DNA of 64,000 nt, taken from contig OY986440.1 in NCBI GenBank assembly GCA_963920525.1, positions 16,820,210 to 16,884,209 on the forward strand, written 5' to 3'. The notes below the pieces were generated by a model that searched no databases, had not been told where the DNA came from, and saw only the letters and a list, made by a program, of their open reading frames with translations. Source of the stretch: Dichetophora obliterata. Taxonomy: Eukaryota > Arthropoda > Insecta > Diptera > Sciomyzidae. A program made the translations under genes and the position numbers. Shown in pieces: positions 43,188 to 53,611 of the stretch. How positions within the stretch are numbered: position 1 is the first letter of the stretch; each line of letters opens with the position of its first letter.

Positions 43188-43727
43188 AATGGGCAAAATT
43201 GTTATAATTATCTCTAAAAGGAAAAAAACAAAAACTTTTTAAACAAAAAAAACCAACTTCAAAATCACTTCAAAGTAAAAAATAATATTAAATTACTTTT
43301 CACATTAATTTTTGGTCATATTTGATAATTTATTTATATATATTATTATATTGGAAATCTTATTATAATATTTCTTTTCTATTTTATATTATTATCATAA
43401 ATATATTAATTTCTCCATAAATATAAAACCTCTAAAGTCGGTGCTTATATAATCAGGCTTTTATAAAATAAACGCTCCGGCTTTAAAGATTGTATATTCA
43501 TGGAGAAATTAATATATTTATGATAATAACACAAAATAGAAAAAATATAATAATAAGATTTCCAATATAATAATATACATAAATAAATTATCAAATTTGA
43601 CCTAGAATTAGCGTGAAAAGTAATTTAAAATTATTTTGTACTTTGTAGTAGTTTTAAGTTGTTTTTTTTTTAAAAAAACGTTCTTATTTCTTCATTTTAG
43701 AGATTATAATAACAATTTTGCCCATTC
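43187..43727. repeat. 541-bp near-perfect palindrome
   Basis: Arms of about 250 bp (43,187-43,440 and 43,470-43,727) are inverted copies. The outer bases GAATGGGCAAAATTGTTAT are found on both sides; inner blocks such as TTATATTGGAAATCTTATTA and ATATTAATTTCTCCAT match closely. The centre TCTAAAGTCGG / CCGGCTTTAAAGA also pairs. It shares its left edge with the 124-bp tandem array, so the two may form one element. Confidence 0.88.
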
Positions 43728-43729
43728 TT

Positions 43730-44690
43730 CCTTTTGTTAAAAAGTTTATTAAATTTGTAGAAAACTTGTTTAGAAACATGTTTTGAGTACGAAGTTCTAC
43801 GACATGCGCAAGATACATGTACATATTTAAAATATCATAACTTCTAAGCCATTGCGAATTCCACTATAGTACTTCTTTTGTATTATCTACACTCCGCGCT
43901 AAAAAGATAGCACATTGGAATTTTTTAAATTTTTTTAAAAGCGATTAAAATTAAAAATTTGCATTAACTACAAATCAAATTCGATTTAAAAACAAAAATA
44001 AAATATATAGAAATTTCATTTGAAAATCGAATTTGTTGTTCAGAAAAAACCGAAAACATATTCAGCAGTGCGACAAAAAGATAGCACAATATTATTCAAA
44101 AGCAAAAAATTATAAGAAATCAATTTTTAATTTTTATAGTACAAGAATTTATTATTGAGTTGCGCCTGCATTTGCTTTTTTAAAACTTCAGTACCGTAAT
44201 TTGGTAGTGACTAAAAAAATTTTTTGATGTATTTTCTCGGTATCGCTTCCCAATTTGAAAATATGCTACTTTTAAGTTCCTGAATGATATAATATTGCAC
44301 CTTGTTCTCGAAAGAAGTTTTTTTACTATTCTTGCTGTATGTACAGTAGGCTGGGCCGATTTGTATGGAGGTAAGAAAATGTGTGTTGCCTGGGCGATTT
44401 TGGGGATCCGGCATGAAAAGTTATTAAAAAAAGAGGGCAATAGGGTTGCACTCTACCCTATCTATCACATCTTAATTTTTTTGAAATTTTTGTGAATTAT
44501 GTATAAACGTGCACAGCTAGAGCAAAACTGACGCCAGAGTTGAAATCCTCGTACCCGAATCAACTTAAAACCAGTCTCACATTTATACGTTTTTATACAA
44601 AAATTTATCGTGCAAAATTCCTAAATAAAAAATTCACAAAATTCAAGGTATAGTCTTAACGTTGGTGCGTATGTATTTTTTTTACCATCT
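43730..44690. other. Non-coding DNA with a repeated AAAAAGATAGCAC motif
   Basis: GCTAAAAAGATAGCACAT at about 43,899 and GACAAAAAGATAGCACAA at about 44,073 are direct repeats about 174 bp apart. GGCTGGGCCGATTTGTATGG at about 44,351 resembles the Helitron interior block at 6535. No gene is seen. Confidence 0.4.
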
Positions 44691-44719
44691 CGGCCAAGGG
44701 CGTCCGCAGGATTTGTTCT

Positions 44720-46235
44720 GGGGGGGAGGCAAAGGCATAAGGGAGTCTTCAATGCACATACAGAAAATGTAACCTATATAATTATATTTTCTGAGATTTT
44801 TGGTACTAATTTTGTTATCATGATACGCCGGTTGACACACGCTTGTAAACATAAGAAAATTATATATATTTCAAACATGGGGTGAAAATCTTTCTCGCAT
44901 CATGCCCGAAACATTTTCAAATTTAATTTTTTTTCATGTAATTTCACAAAAAAATTTTCTTAACAAATTTTCTTAGTAATTGAGTTAATTAAGCAATGTG
45001 ATGTGTCCCTTATCCTTAAATAAAATCGCAGTAATTACTATTTAGCCCCAAAGTTTTGCTCTTTTCAAATAAGAATACAAAAATTTTCCGATATTTTTTT
45101 TTTAAAAAAAAGAATAAAACCAGCAAAATTTTCAAACCATTTTTCAGTTTTTTAACAGATTTTTATTTAGGAGGTAAAAATCCATCAAAGTCTCAAAAAT
45201 TAAGAATTAGAAATGTCGCTATTCTTAAAATGTTTCCCGCATGGACATTAACTTTTCATTTTCTTTTTTCAACATGCATTAGTTCTAGCAGCATGCAAGT
45301 TGCTAAAATCGAGTTTGGAAACATACCTATTATATGAATTATTAAAAAAATTTATTTTTTTTTAATTCAAAACGTATGAATAAACAAATAAAGAGGTACA
45401 TGCATATTAGATTTTTTTTGAGTTTCATACATTTTCTTAACATATTCCAGAACCTCCCTGCAAGGCCTGATTCTGAATCCACGTGACGCGAAAAAATCTT
45501 GAAAATTCTCAAAATGTGTGGACGTCTGTTCAAAAACGTGAATTTGAAGAAGTTTAAAAGAAATGTTTCAAATCGAGTTTCCTATTTAAATTTTAGTCAT
45601 AAAAAAACTTTTGACCACAAGATATTCTTATGTAAAAGTGTTTTCTTGACAAGAATTTGCCATCAGATTTTTTAAAAGTTAGTGCTTGATCTAAAATTAG
45701 CCTACTTTATTCAGAATCTCCTAATTTTTTTGTCGCTTTTGAATCAGAAGCTTTTCCCTCACCTAGATCGCTGCAATTTTCTCAAATTTAAATGCTGCAA
45801 GATTGTTAGCAATTTTATTAAGTTTACGAAAGATTAAAAAATTATCCAAATTGGAACGAATTATGACAGAAAAACGATTTTTTTTAAGAAGACTTTTGGG
45901 AAAGCATTTAGTTTTTTTAATTCATTTTACTTTGTTTTCTTATTGTGTTTAATTACTTCAAAACATAAATTCACTTATCGTCCAAGTTCACATGCGTTAT
46001 TGGCTTACATGCCCCTTACCATCTGTTGCCCCGAAGAATGTTTTGCGACTAATGGAGATATCATTTTTTATCATTCCTTGATTTTTCGTACGAATAACTT
46101 CGTAGTTTCTTCAATTACATTAGTAGTATTTACTAATGGCTTCGTACTATTTAGTATTAATTGAGTTTAAAACATTTACAACCGAAATCTTTCAGCAGGT
46201 TTGTTGAACAATTACAAAGTATAAGAAAATATATG
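44720..46235. other. Left interior of the hAT-like element, non-coding
   Basis: AT-rich, with random short frames only (for example 45,056-45,337, Phe/Lys-rich). No hAT motifs were seen on either strand. Confidence 0.4.
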
Positions 46236-46240
46236 ATTGC

Positions 46241-46315
46241 TAGGTGGCCGTAGTCTACTGAAAGAGTACGTGGCCCGTAAGCTATAAATCCGTGGTTCAA
46301 AACCCAGGTAAGATA
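46241..46315 (+). repeat. tRNA-like SINE head
   Basis: GGTGGCCGTAGTCTACTG with GTACGTGGCCCGTAAGC and the B-box region GTGGTTCAAAACCC resembles the head of the family-A copy at 12,230. The body is cut short by the next head at 46,351. Confidence 0.6.
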
Positions 46316-46350
46316 GAATGTTTTTTATTTTTGTTATTAGTAAATATCAG

Positions 46351-46677
46351 TGTAGAGTGTAGTGGGTAGAGTGACCCCTAAGCTAAAGAACCGCGGTAGC
46401 CCGGGTTCAATTCCAGCTAAGACAGAAAGTTTTTTCAATTGAATTTATTCTTCTGTTCGGTCGTCACCTCTCTGCAGTCAATGGCAAACCTCAGAGAGTA
46501 AAAATTGCCATGTAAAGCTTCTTGAGAACATAAGCCGTTCGGAGTCGACATTAAACACGTAGGTCCAGTTCTCGATCATTTGTGATCAAACATTTAATAA
46601 CACGCACAACACAATTGGATCAATAGAAGCTAGGTCAAAGTCCTTCCAAGGGCTGAAATGGCCAGTTTATTTTTTTT
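46351..46677 (+). repeat. SINE copy, family A, near full length
   Basis: The head TAGTGGGTAGAGTGACCCC with the B box GGGTTCAATTCC is followed by AAGACAGAAAGTTTTTTC, GGCAAACCTCAGAGAGTAAA, TTCTTGAGAACATAAGCCG and the tail GGCTGAAATGGCC with a T-rich end. It is the best reference copy for the family and ends just before a foldback element. Confidence 0.87.
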
Positions 46678-46683
46678 AAATAT

Positions 46684-47385
46684 CAGAGCTGTAAAATCGG
46701 CATTCATATTCAAAATTTTTAATTACAACTGAATAACTACATAAGAATGCATTCAATGAATGCAAAATTGCTTTATAAATAAAATTTTTAATTCACATTC
46801 ATTTCTACAAAAATGATTTATTATTCATTTAAATTATTCAGTTTTGTTACTAACAATAATGAATAAATTTTGTTGCTCATTTGAATGCTATTCACAGAGA
46901 ATTTCAGAATTTTCAATGATTCTTTTTTATTCATTATTCATTTTTTATTCGTTATTCATTTTTTATTCATTATTTTTTTGTTATTAATTATTCATTTTTT
47001 ATTCATTATTAATTTTTTATTCATTATTTATTTGTTATTCTTTATTAATGTTTTATTCATATGTGCCATAAATAAAAAATTAATAACAAATGAATAATAA
47101 AAAATAAACAATGAAGGAAAGATGGTTAATGAATAAAAAAAGAATAATTAAAAATTCTGAAATTCTTTGTGAATATCATTCAAATGAATAAAAAAGTTAT
47201 TCATTATTCTGAAAAACGAAAACGAATAAATGAAATGAATAATTAATCATTTTTTAAAAATGAATTTGAATTAAAAATTTTGTTTATAAATCAATTTTGC
47301 ATTCATTGAATGCATTCTTATTTCGTTATTCACGGATTCACTTTTTCTGGATAAAATCAAATTGATCAAACCTTTTACAGCTCTG
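46684..47385. mobile_element. hAT-type foldback element, copy 1
   Basis: It starts CAGAGCTGTAAAATCGG and ends with the inverse (TTTTACAGCTCTG). Long arms share TAAGAATGCATTCAATGAAT on both sides. The middle is a degenerate array of TTATTCATTTTTTATTCATT type. Flanking 8-mers TTAAATAT and GTAAAAGT agree at only five positions. The second copy at 50,920-51,818 has a better duplication. Confidence 0.82.
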
Positions 47386-47389
47386 GTAA

Positions 47390-47955
47390 AAGTAACAAAT
47401 GTATTCGTACAATACACATTTGTTTTTGTACGAATACGAATAAAATATTTGTAATATGTACCAGGCTACGTCCAATCTACAAAACATATTCGTGACTGAA
47501 AACTACGAATAAAATTCGTAGAATGGACGCGGTTATTAGCAATATTTATACACAACGTTTTTTGAGTGTAAGAATACTATTTAAAAAGACATGCTAAGCT
47601 TCATTTATAAATATAGCTTTAAAAAACGTATTTTGGAGTTCGCTTAAAAATATATTAACATGTATAAAATCAAAAAAGCCGTAAGTTACAATAAATTCAA
47701 AAACATCTTTTTAATTGATTATTGATGCACCTTATCAAAATACATGTTCCTGCTAAATGGTACACTCCTACAAATAAAAACGACATTTTTAGTAAAAAAT
47801 TTCTAAAATTCCTAAGTTTGAGCGCAACATATAATTACAATTATAATTTGGAAAGTTTTTTGACCCTCCGGCTCTTTGATTTAATATGAAGATATTTAAA
47901 AAATTCACTGCCTAGGGGGGCGAGCACTCCCTCCATCCCCTCCCTGTGAACGCCC
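47390..47955. other. Right interior of the hAT-like element
   Basis: It has CGAATA-rich short inverted pieces (TTTGTACGAATACGAATAAA near 47,430 and ACTACGAATAAAATTCGTAG near 47,500) and no gene. Confidence 0.4.
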
Positions 47956-47992
47956 ATGATCACGGCTGAACCACTGAAGCTATCCAACTTAT

Positions 47993-48184
47993 ATTAACAA
48001 CATGTATTGGTGTGGTCCTCCGAATTTTCTTTTGTCCTCCGAATTTTTAGATCCCCTAGGTGGCGCTGTGGTCGATTTAAAAAAAATTATATTTATAAAC
48101 CGATAAAAAGCGACCACAGTGCCACAGGGGGATCTAAAGAAACGAAAAAATTTCGGAGGACCACACGAGCACATGTTGTGAATG
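47993..48184. repeat. 190-bp palindrome (hairpin element)
   Basis: Arms of about 90 bp: left ATTAACAACATGTATTGGTG with TGGTCCTCCGAATTTT and GGTGGCGCTGTGGTCG; the right arm in reverse complement reads ATTCACAACATGTGCTCGTG and the same blocks. The GGTGGCGCTGTGGTCG block recalls the GGTGGCGCTGGGGTGG of the Helitron units. Frames on either strand mirror each other. Confidence 0.85.
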
Positions 48185-48369
48185 TAAAGTGAATAGAAGA
48201 AACGTGTTTTTAATTGCGCGAACCAAATAGTGTGAAGGCAAATGTCAAAAACTGCCACTGTTGCAGCCTCCCCCTTCTACCCTACACGGCAATGTAGATA
48301 ACTTTGAACATGACAAGTAAATTGTGAGAAAGTTGTTAAAGAAAAGTCTGACCTGGTGTAGGTCAGACA

Positions 48370-49160
48370 AAAATAAAGCTGATGCTATTGCGGATCGGCT
48401 ATAAGACAGACACGTTTCAACTTCTTTCTTTTGTTAGCTGTTCAGATAAAGAACAAATTTTAAGTTTTCTCGATGTACCTTCCCAAATGGATTTTCCACT
48501 AAAAGCTACTACAGTTTCAGAAGTTCAACTTGAAATTAAAAGCCTCAGCAACAACAAGTCTCCAGGGTACGACCTTGTTGACGCCAAAGTCGTGAAGTCA
48601 CTTCCAAAAAAGTGTGTTTAATTCCTATCATTAATATTTAATGCAATACTTCGGCTAAATTACTTTCCGGCACAACGGAAATGCACGGAAATTATTATGG
48701 TACCCAAGCCTTACAAACCTGAAAATTAACTAACTTCTTACCGCCCGATAAGTTTGCTGGTAATATTCTCTAAAATATTTGATCTCTTGGGTTGAAAGAA
48801 TACTTTTACGTAGAATGTTACCAGTATTGGCTATGCATAACATCATACCAGAACAGCAGTTCAGGTTTCGTCAAGGTCATGGGACACCAGAACAATGTCA
48901 CCGCATTGTAAATTCAATAAGGAATTCATTGGAAATTAAAAATATTGCTCTGCAGTTTTCTTAGACGTAGAGCAAGCATTTGATCGTGTGTGGCACTGTG
49001 GTCTTCTATATAAAAAAAAACTTTATTTCCTGCTCCATACTACTTATTACTTAAGTCATATTTACGCGAGAGAAGCTTTTATGTTAGGGTTAGATCCGAA
49101 AATTCTGGAATTTTCTTTATTAATGCTGGAATTCAACAAGGAAGTGCGCTACACTCAAAG
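48370..49160 (+). pseudogene. Jockey-type LINE RT, N-terminal half
   Basis: The order is that of a jockey ORF2 reverse transcriptase: ATTVSEVQLEIKSLSNNKSP followed by GYDLVDAKVVKSLPKK, IFNAILRLNYFPAQRK, EIIMVPKPYKPEN, TSYRPISLLVIFSKIF, MLPVLAMHNIIPEQQFRFRQ then GHGTPEQCHRIV, a damaged DVEQAFDRVWH region and GIQQGSALH at the end. Stops and frameshifts occur between blocks (near 48,620, 48,730, 48,960). The catalytic YADD is missing because the copy breaks at about 49,155. Its C-terminal part is probably the fragment at 57,263-57,840. Confidence 0.88.
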
Positions 49161-49164
49161 AAAT

Positions 49165-49445
49165 ATTCCTGGTAAAATTGATACATAACTTTTGTTAATC
49201 CCTAAGAAAACCAAATTGTCCAATCAATTCAATTTGATCAATAATGCATTATTTTTTCGTCAATTCAAAAGAAAATTTATCCATTTGGTTAAAAATAGTA
49301 ACAAATTCAATGCGTTGTTTTGAAGAAATTGTTTTACTAGCTTGAAATATAAGTTTGTTAACTTGATTTGAGCTTGTTCATGCTGACAGACTCGTCAATC
49401 AATTGGAATAAAATTTCATAATTTTAATAAATTATTTTAACAACC
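49165..49445. other. Spacer between jockey and Harbinger
   Basis: It begins CACTCAAAGAAATATTCCTGG, which looks like a transposon end, but no inverted partner was found. There is no reading frame. Confidence 0.3.
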
Positions 49446-49560
49446 TAACGCTGCGTCTCCACGAGCAATATTTTTGGCAACATTGCGAGCAAGAAAATAT
49501 TGTTTGATCTGGCAATATTTCTTTGGTGGGCAAAATATTGCCGCAATGTGTCGTATTTGA

Positions 49561-50730
49561 AATGGCGCCAACAGAGAAACACGTACGTGCTATTAGTGCA
49601 TTAATGGCGAATTTGATTTAGAAGCTCATTTGTTAAAAGATATTTTGTGGGAGGAAAATGAGTTTAAGAATTTCTGTTGCTTAACTCATGATAAGTTTGA
49701 ATGGTTGTTAATATTGGTATATATGGAAAGCATTTATTGGCGAAAAGTAAATACAATGAAAAAGTTTCTTCATTTGAAAGGTCGAAAATCACATTAAAAA
49801 AACCGATACAGTAATGCGATATGCTATTTCAGCACGAGTCCGACTAAGCATTACACTGAGGCTTATAGCTTCTGGTGACTCTTACAGGACTTTAGAATTT
49901 TTGTCAAGAGTTTCATGCAAGACAATAACCAAAATAGTCCCTGACGTTTTAACTGCAATTTATAATACTTTGCAGCCACTGCATTTAAAAATTCCGGAAA
50001 CATCAAGTGAACGGCTGAAAATTGCCGATGACTTTAACAATTGTTGGCAGTTTCCCCACACACTTGGAGCCCTAGATGGAAAACATATACAAATACTGGC
50101 TGCTGCTCATTCCGGTACAACGTTTTATAATTTCAAAGGTTTTTTCAGTATTGTTTTGTTTGCGGCAGTGAACGCTCATAGTAGGTTTATATATATAAAT
50201 GTCGGAGCGAATGGAAAATCATCAGACAGCACTATATACTGCAATAGTTCTCTGTACAAGTCGTTACAAACTAATTCCTTAAATGTGCCTCACGAAGTTA
50301 CATTAGGCGAAGCTGAATCCATACCATTTTACTTCATAGGTGACTACGCCTTCGCTTTGGATAAGCATCTGATGAAACCCTACAGTAGAGGTTTAAGCCT
50401 CAATATTAAACAAAATATATTTAACTACCGGTTGTGTCGAGCTAGAATGACCGTCGAGATGGCGTTTGGTAGATTGGCAAATAGATTTCGGATTTTTCAC
50501 AAGCCAATCGAAGTTTCACCTGAAACGTGCGATAAAATTGTAAAAGCTTGTTGTAAATTGTAAAAACATAATATGTTAACAAACGTAAGAACAACTCCTG
50601 TTCAATGTGACATTCATGCTGAAGAAACACTACCTTCTCACATAACATCTATAGGAACACAGCAAAGCTATAGATATAAATTCGCTAATAAATTAGAGAC
50701 AAGATTGCAATGTATTGTGTAACAGATGGA
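49561..50730 (+). pseudogene. Harbinger DDE nuclease (DDE_Tnp_4 type)
   Basis: A start at the ATG near 49,572 gives MAPTEKHVRAISALMAN and then a frame with one stop and frameshifts covering FKNFCCLTHDKFEWLL. From 49,814 a 249-residue frame is open. Motifs: LIASGDSYRTLEFLSRVS (HTH), HTLGALDGKHIQI (first Asp), GANGKSSDSTIY (second Asp), FIGDYAFAL (third Asp), ARMTVEMAFGRLANRF (Glu). After a stop at 50,561 the C-terminus continues in frame to about 50,728. These enzymes cut and join Harbinger ends together with a MADF or Myb-like partner. All acidic catalytic positions survive, but two stops and the N-terminal shift make it a pseudogene. Confidence 0.92.
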
Positions 50731-50919
50731 GATGTACCCTTTTAGTGGAAAAAAATAAATGCAAATATGAATTAATTTCATAAAAAATTGGTTTTTACTA
50801 TTATTTTTTTAAATTTATAGGTACACATTTTTAGTATCACTAAATGGATACATGTTTTCACTTTTATAAACAGGTAAAACATTTCAAAGAAATTAATGAG
50901 ATCATAAATTTCCACAGTG

Positions 50920-51818
50920 CAGAGCTGTGAAATCAGCATTTATATTCAGAATTTTAAGTACAACTGAATAAATACATAAGAATGCATTCAATGAATGAAA
51001 AATTGATTTATGAATAAAATTTTTAATTCTCATTAATTTTTAATTGCATTCTTTGTGAATAGTATTTAAATAAATAAAAAAATTATCATTATTCTGAATA
51101 ACGCAAATGAATAATTAATCATTTTTTAAAACATGAATGGGAATTAAAAATTTAGTTTTTTTTTAGTTTAGTTGTTTATTTTATATACAATATATAAATT
51201 TTTAGAATTTTTTCAGACAAGCATAATAAACAAATTTAATACTTAAAAATTAAATTATAGCTAACCTACAATAAGTTAACAGTAATATGAATTAAGAGCA
51301 TTAATAAATACATTTTTATTATCACAAAAATCAATATCAATTATACAGCAAAGTGAATTATATTCTTTAAGAGCTCTTTGTAAAGGTTCGTGTATCAAAT
51401 AATTTGCTTTATAAAAGTTAATCTTGAAATAGTCAACACGACGTAAGTTTCTTGTCGGAACATTAAAATTAATTGAGCTTAACAAGTACGGACAATTAAT
51501 ATTACCACAAACAATGTCATTCAGAAATATTAAGACTGAATAGTTCGCCTTGTTTCAAGCGAATTTAAATTTAAAAGCAAACAGCGATCTTCATTGGAAG
51601 GTATAGATTCAGCGAAATGCAAAGATCTCAGAGCAAATTTTAGGAAATTTTTTCTGTATTCGTTCAAGTCTCAGTTTATGGACCGCATAGTAGGGATTCC
51701 ATATCCAATTTTATTCATAAAACAATTTTTCATTTATTGAATGCATTCTTATTTCGTTATTCACTGATTCAATTTTTTTTAAAATAAAATCAAATTTAAT
51801 GCATTTTTTACAGCTCTG
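50920..51818. mobile_element. hAT-type foldback element, copy 2
   Basis: It starts CAGAGCTGTGAAATCAGC and ends with the inverse of CAGAGCTGTAAAAAATGC. Flanking 8-mers CCACAGTG and GCACAGTG agree at seven of eight positions, a hAT-style target duplication. The arms share AAGAATGCATTCAAT(G/A)AATG with copy 1 at 46,684. A LINE fragment fills its middle. It is inserted between the two Harbinger genes. Confidence 0.87.
51180..51705 (-). pseudogene. LINE 3' fragment, CR1/jockey-group C-terminus
   Basis: On the minus strand from about 51,690: RIQKKFLKFALRSLHFAES, then EDRCLLLNLNSLETRR, a stop, and from 51,490 CPYLLSSINFNVPTRNLRRV, DYFKINFYKANYLIHEPLQR and ALKEYNSLCCI. This is the end of a CR1/jockey-superfamily ORF2, where the LLSxINFxVPxRxxR block is characteristic. 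It has no RT core and is heavily truncated. It sits inside the foldback element. Confidence 0.75.
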
Positions 51819-51902
51819 GCACAGTGTTACAAAGAAAAAAATAAATTAATGAACTTGTATAAAAACCACGAATGTTTACTAAAAATCTATTGCTAGGCTA
51901 GG

Positions 51903-52195
51903 AACTCACTGTGGAAAAATGGTTTATTTGCAGAGTTTCGTTTTGATAAAGTTGCGAGACGTCCGACAAAAAGGCTACAATTATGTATAACACCTCAACT
52001 TAAGTTGAATTGATTGAACTAAATTTTTCCAGTAAAACGTGTTACTTACATTTTTGTTCAAATTTGTCCAATCTAGTCAACTTAAGTTTAGTTGGTATAC
52101 ATAAAAGGACCTAAACTTTGGTTTTGGCTGAAAATATAGTGAGCGTACGCTTATTTGAACTAAACTGTTTTAAAATCGTTTTTCCACAGTGAGTT
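51903..52195. mobile_element. 293-bp MITE with AACTCACTGTGGAAAAA ends
   Basis: Terminal inverted repeats AACTCACTGTGGAAAAA are identical at both ends over 17 bp. No clear target duplication and no gene. It sits inside the Harbinger element between the foldback and the MADF-BESS gene. Confidence 0.8.
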
Positions 52196-52322
52196 AGTTA
52201 ATAGTCCTAATGCGATCAAAACAAAATTTAACTGTCATCAAAAAAACAAATACCAGCACCTTCTATTGCTTTATCCAGCAAATTTTTTGATGCGAACTAC
52301 TGCATGCGAACTACTGCATGAT

Positions 52323-53611
52323 AGAGTTGAGTCGTTCCGGACCTGCATAGTTCATGGAACTATGTTCCCTCTCGGACATAGTTCCAATCATTCCATCTGT
52401 ACGATTTAAGCATGTCCAAACAATTCCGATTGCAATAAAATTTTTTAATTGAGCTACATAAGCTGACATCTCTTTCACACTTACATAACTTGATCGAATT
52501 GTTTAAGCGACGACAAGTAAGCCAATTATGCATGTGAAAGAGAGTGAAAGAAATAATAGATAAAATAAAAAATGATATATCGTTATTTTTGCTTTTAACC
52601 TATGAAACAGAACAATCACGAAATGACATTGAACATGCTTTTGTTACTTTCATTCTTATAAATAGAACTGCTGGAACTATATAGTTCCGCTAACATGTTT
52701 AAAGATGCAACTGGGTTTCGAGCTTATGAGGAACTGATTGGAAATTATTTTTGCTCGCTTTTCATCAACTTTATAAATTTACTTTATGAACTTTATTTAC
52801 TAAATGAAATTATGTTTATTTTATATGATTTAAATACAAATTCTAAATGTTTGATAGTTAAAAACATACTTGATTTTAAATACAAATTCTCGTTGCTTGA
52901 TAGTTTAAAATCGTTTATTGAGCTTTTATATTGAAGATTGAAAATATGATAATATTGAAAATACGTTGTTGTTGTTGTTTCTTTGGAAAGATTCGTTAGA
53001 GCAATTAATTGTTCTAACTTTGATCTTAAGCTCAATAAACGATTTTAAACTATTAAACAACTAGAATTTGTATTTAAAATCAAGTATGATTTTAGCTATC
53101 AAACATTTAGAATTTGTATTTAAATCATATAAAATAAACATAATAAATAACAAGGTCATTTAGAAAAAACTTTAATGAAATTATTTACTAAATGATAGAT
53201 GTTCCTTTTTTATATATAAACAAAAGAAATGTTTTTCTTTAAGTTAAAAATATTGAAATAAAAAGAAAATAAGAGCAAAAAATTCTATTCAATTGATTTA
53301 AGACTAGTCAGAGTGATGTTTTGAAAATCTACATGGACCTTTACACATTTTCTCCGCAGTTCGACAAGCACTTAATTCAAATAAATTCTTCAAATAGCTC
53401 TGCAGTTCAAATAAACAAAAGAACTAGATAGTTCCGCGGACATGCTTCAAATTCCCTCTGTAGTTCAATAAGCAGACAGTCCAAATAGTCTATACAGTTC
53501 AAATAAGCAAAGTAACTAGATAGTTCCGTGAACATGTTTCCGTGAACTAGTTCCTTTCTTCAAAAGAATCGTTCCATGTCCGTTCCGTCTCTGGAACTGT
53601 TAAGCACAAGC
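52323..53611. mobile_element. 1289-bp element with 12-bp target duplication
   Basis: The 12-bp CTACTGCATGAT is present on both sides (52,311-52,322 and 53,612-53,623). The ends are rich in GTTCC and GGAAC motifs (GTCGTTCCGGACCTGC on the left; ATGTCCGTTCCGTCTCTGG on the right), repeated along both flanks of a central palindrome. No transposase or RT is present. A 12-bp duplication suggests an unusual integrase or a retrotransposition product. It interrupts the 3' end of the MADF-BESS gene. Confidence 0.75.
52800..53160. repeat. Palindrome with about 120-bp arms
   Basis: The left arm (about 52,808-52,926) and right arm (about 53,028-53,145) are inverted copies: TTTATATGATTTAAATACAA, ATTCTAAATGTTTGATAG and GATAGTTTAAAATCGTTTAT recur inverted. 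The loop has GTTGTTGTTGTTG, TTTCTTTGGAAAGATTCG and the small palindrome core GAGCAATTAATTGTTC. Open frames on both strands here are mirror images and not genes. The loop plus right arm recur at 16,395-16,535. Confidence 0.88.

Larger units (their letters stand above)
44695..47958. mobile_element. Decayed hAT-like element with 8-bp duplication
   Basis: Ends CAAGGGCGTCCGCAGG (left) and, in reverse complement, CATGGGCGTTCACAGG (right) match at 12 of 16 bases, with G-rich stretches just inside (GGGGGGGAGG; GGGGATGGAGGGAG). Flanks ATCTCGGC (44,687-44,694) and ATCACGGC (47,959-47,966) agree at seven of eight bases, the size of a hAT target duplication. I found no transposase in 3264 bp. It contains SINE copies and a hAT-type foldback. 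Confidence 0.72.

Noticed and set aside
42450..43727. CRISPR-like array
   Set aside because: Units are 124 bp, diverged throughout, with no short identical repeat plus unique spacer pattern; the genome is eukaryotic.
48007..48258. Opposed frames of 61 and 89 residues
   Set aside because: They arise from the 190-bp palindrome and have no protein features.
52695..53035. Overlapping open frames on both strands (79 and 80 residues)
   Set aside because: They are mirror images produced by a palindrome and share the same inverted sequence.
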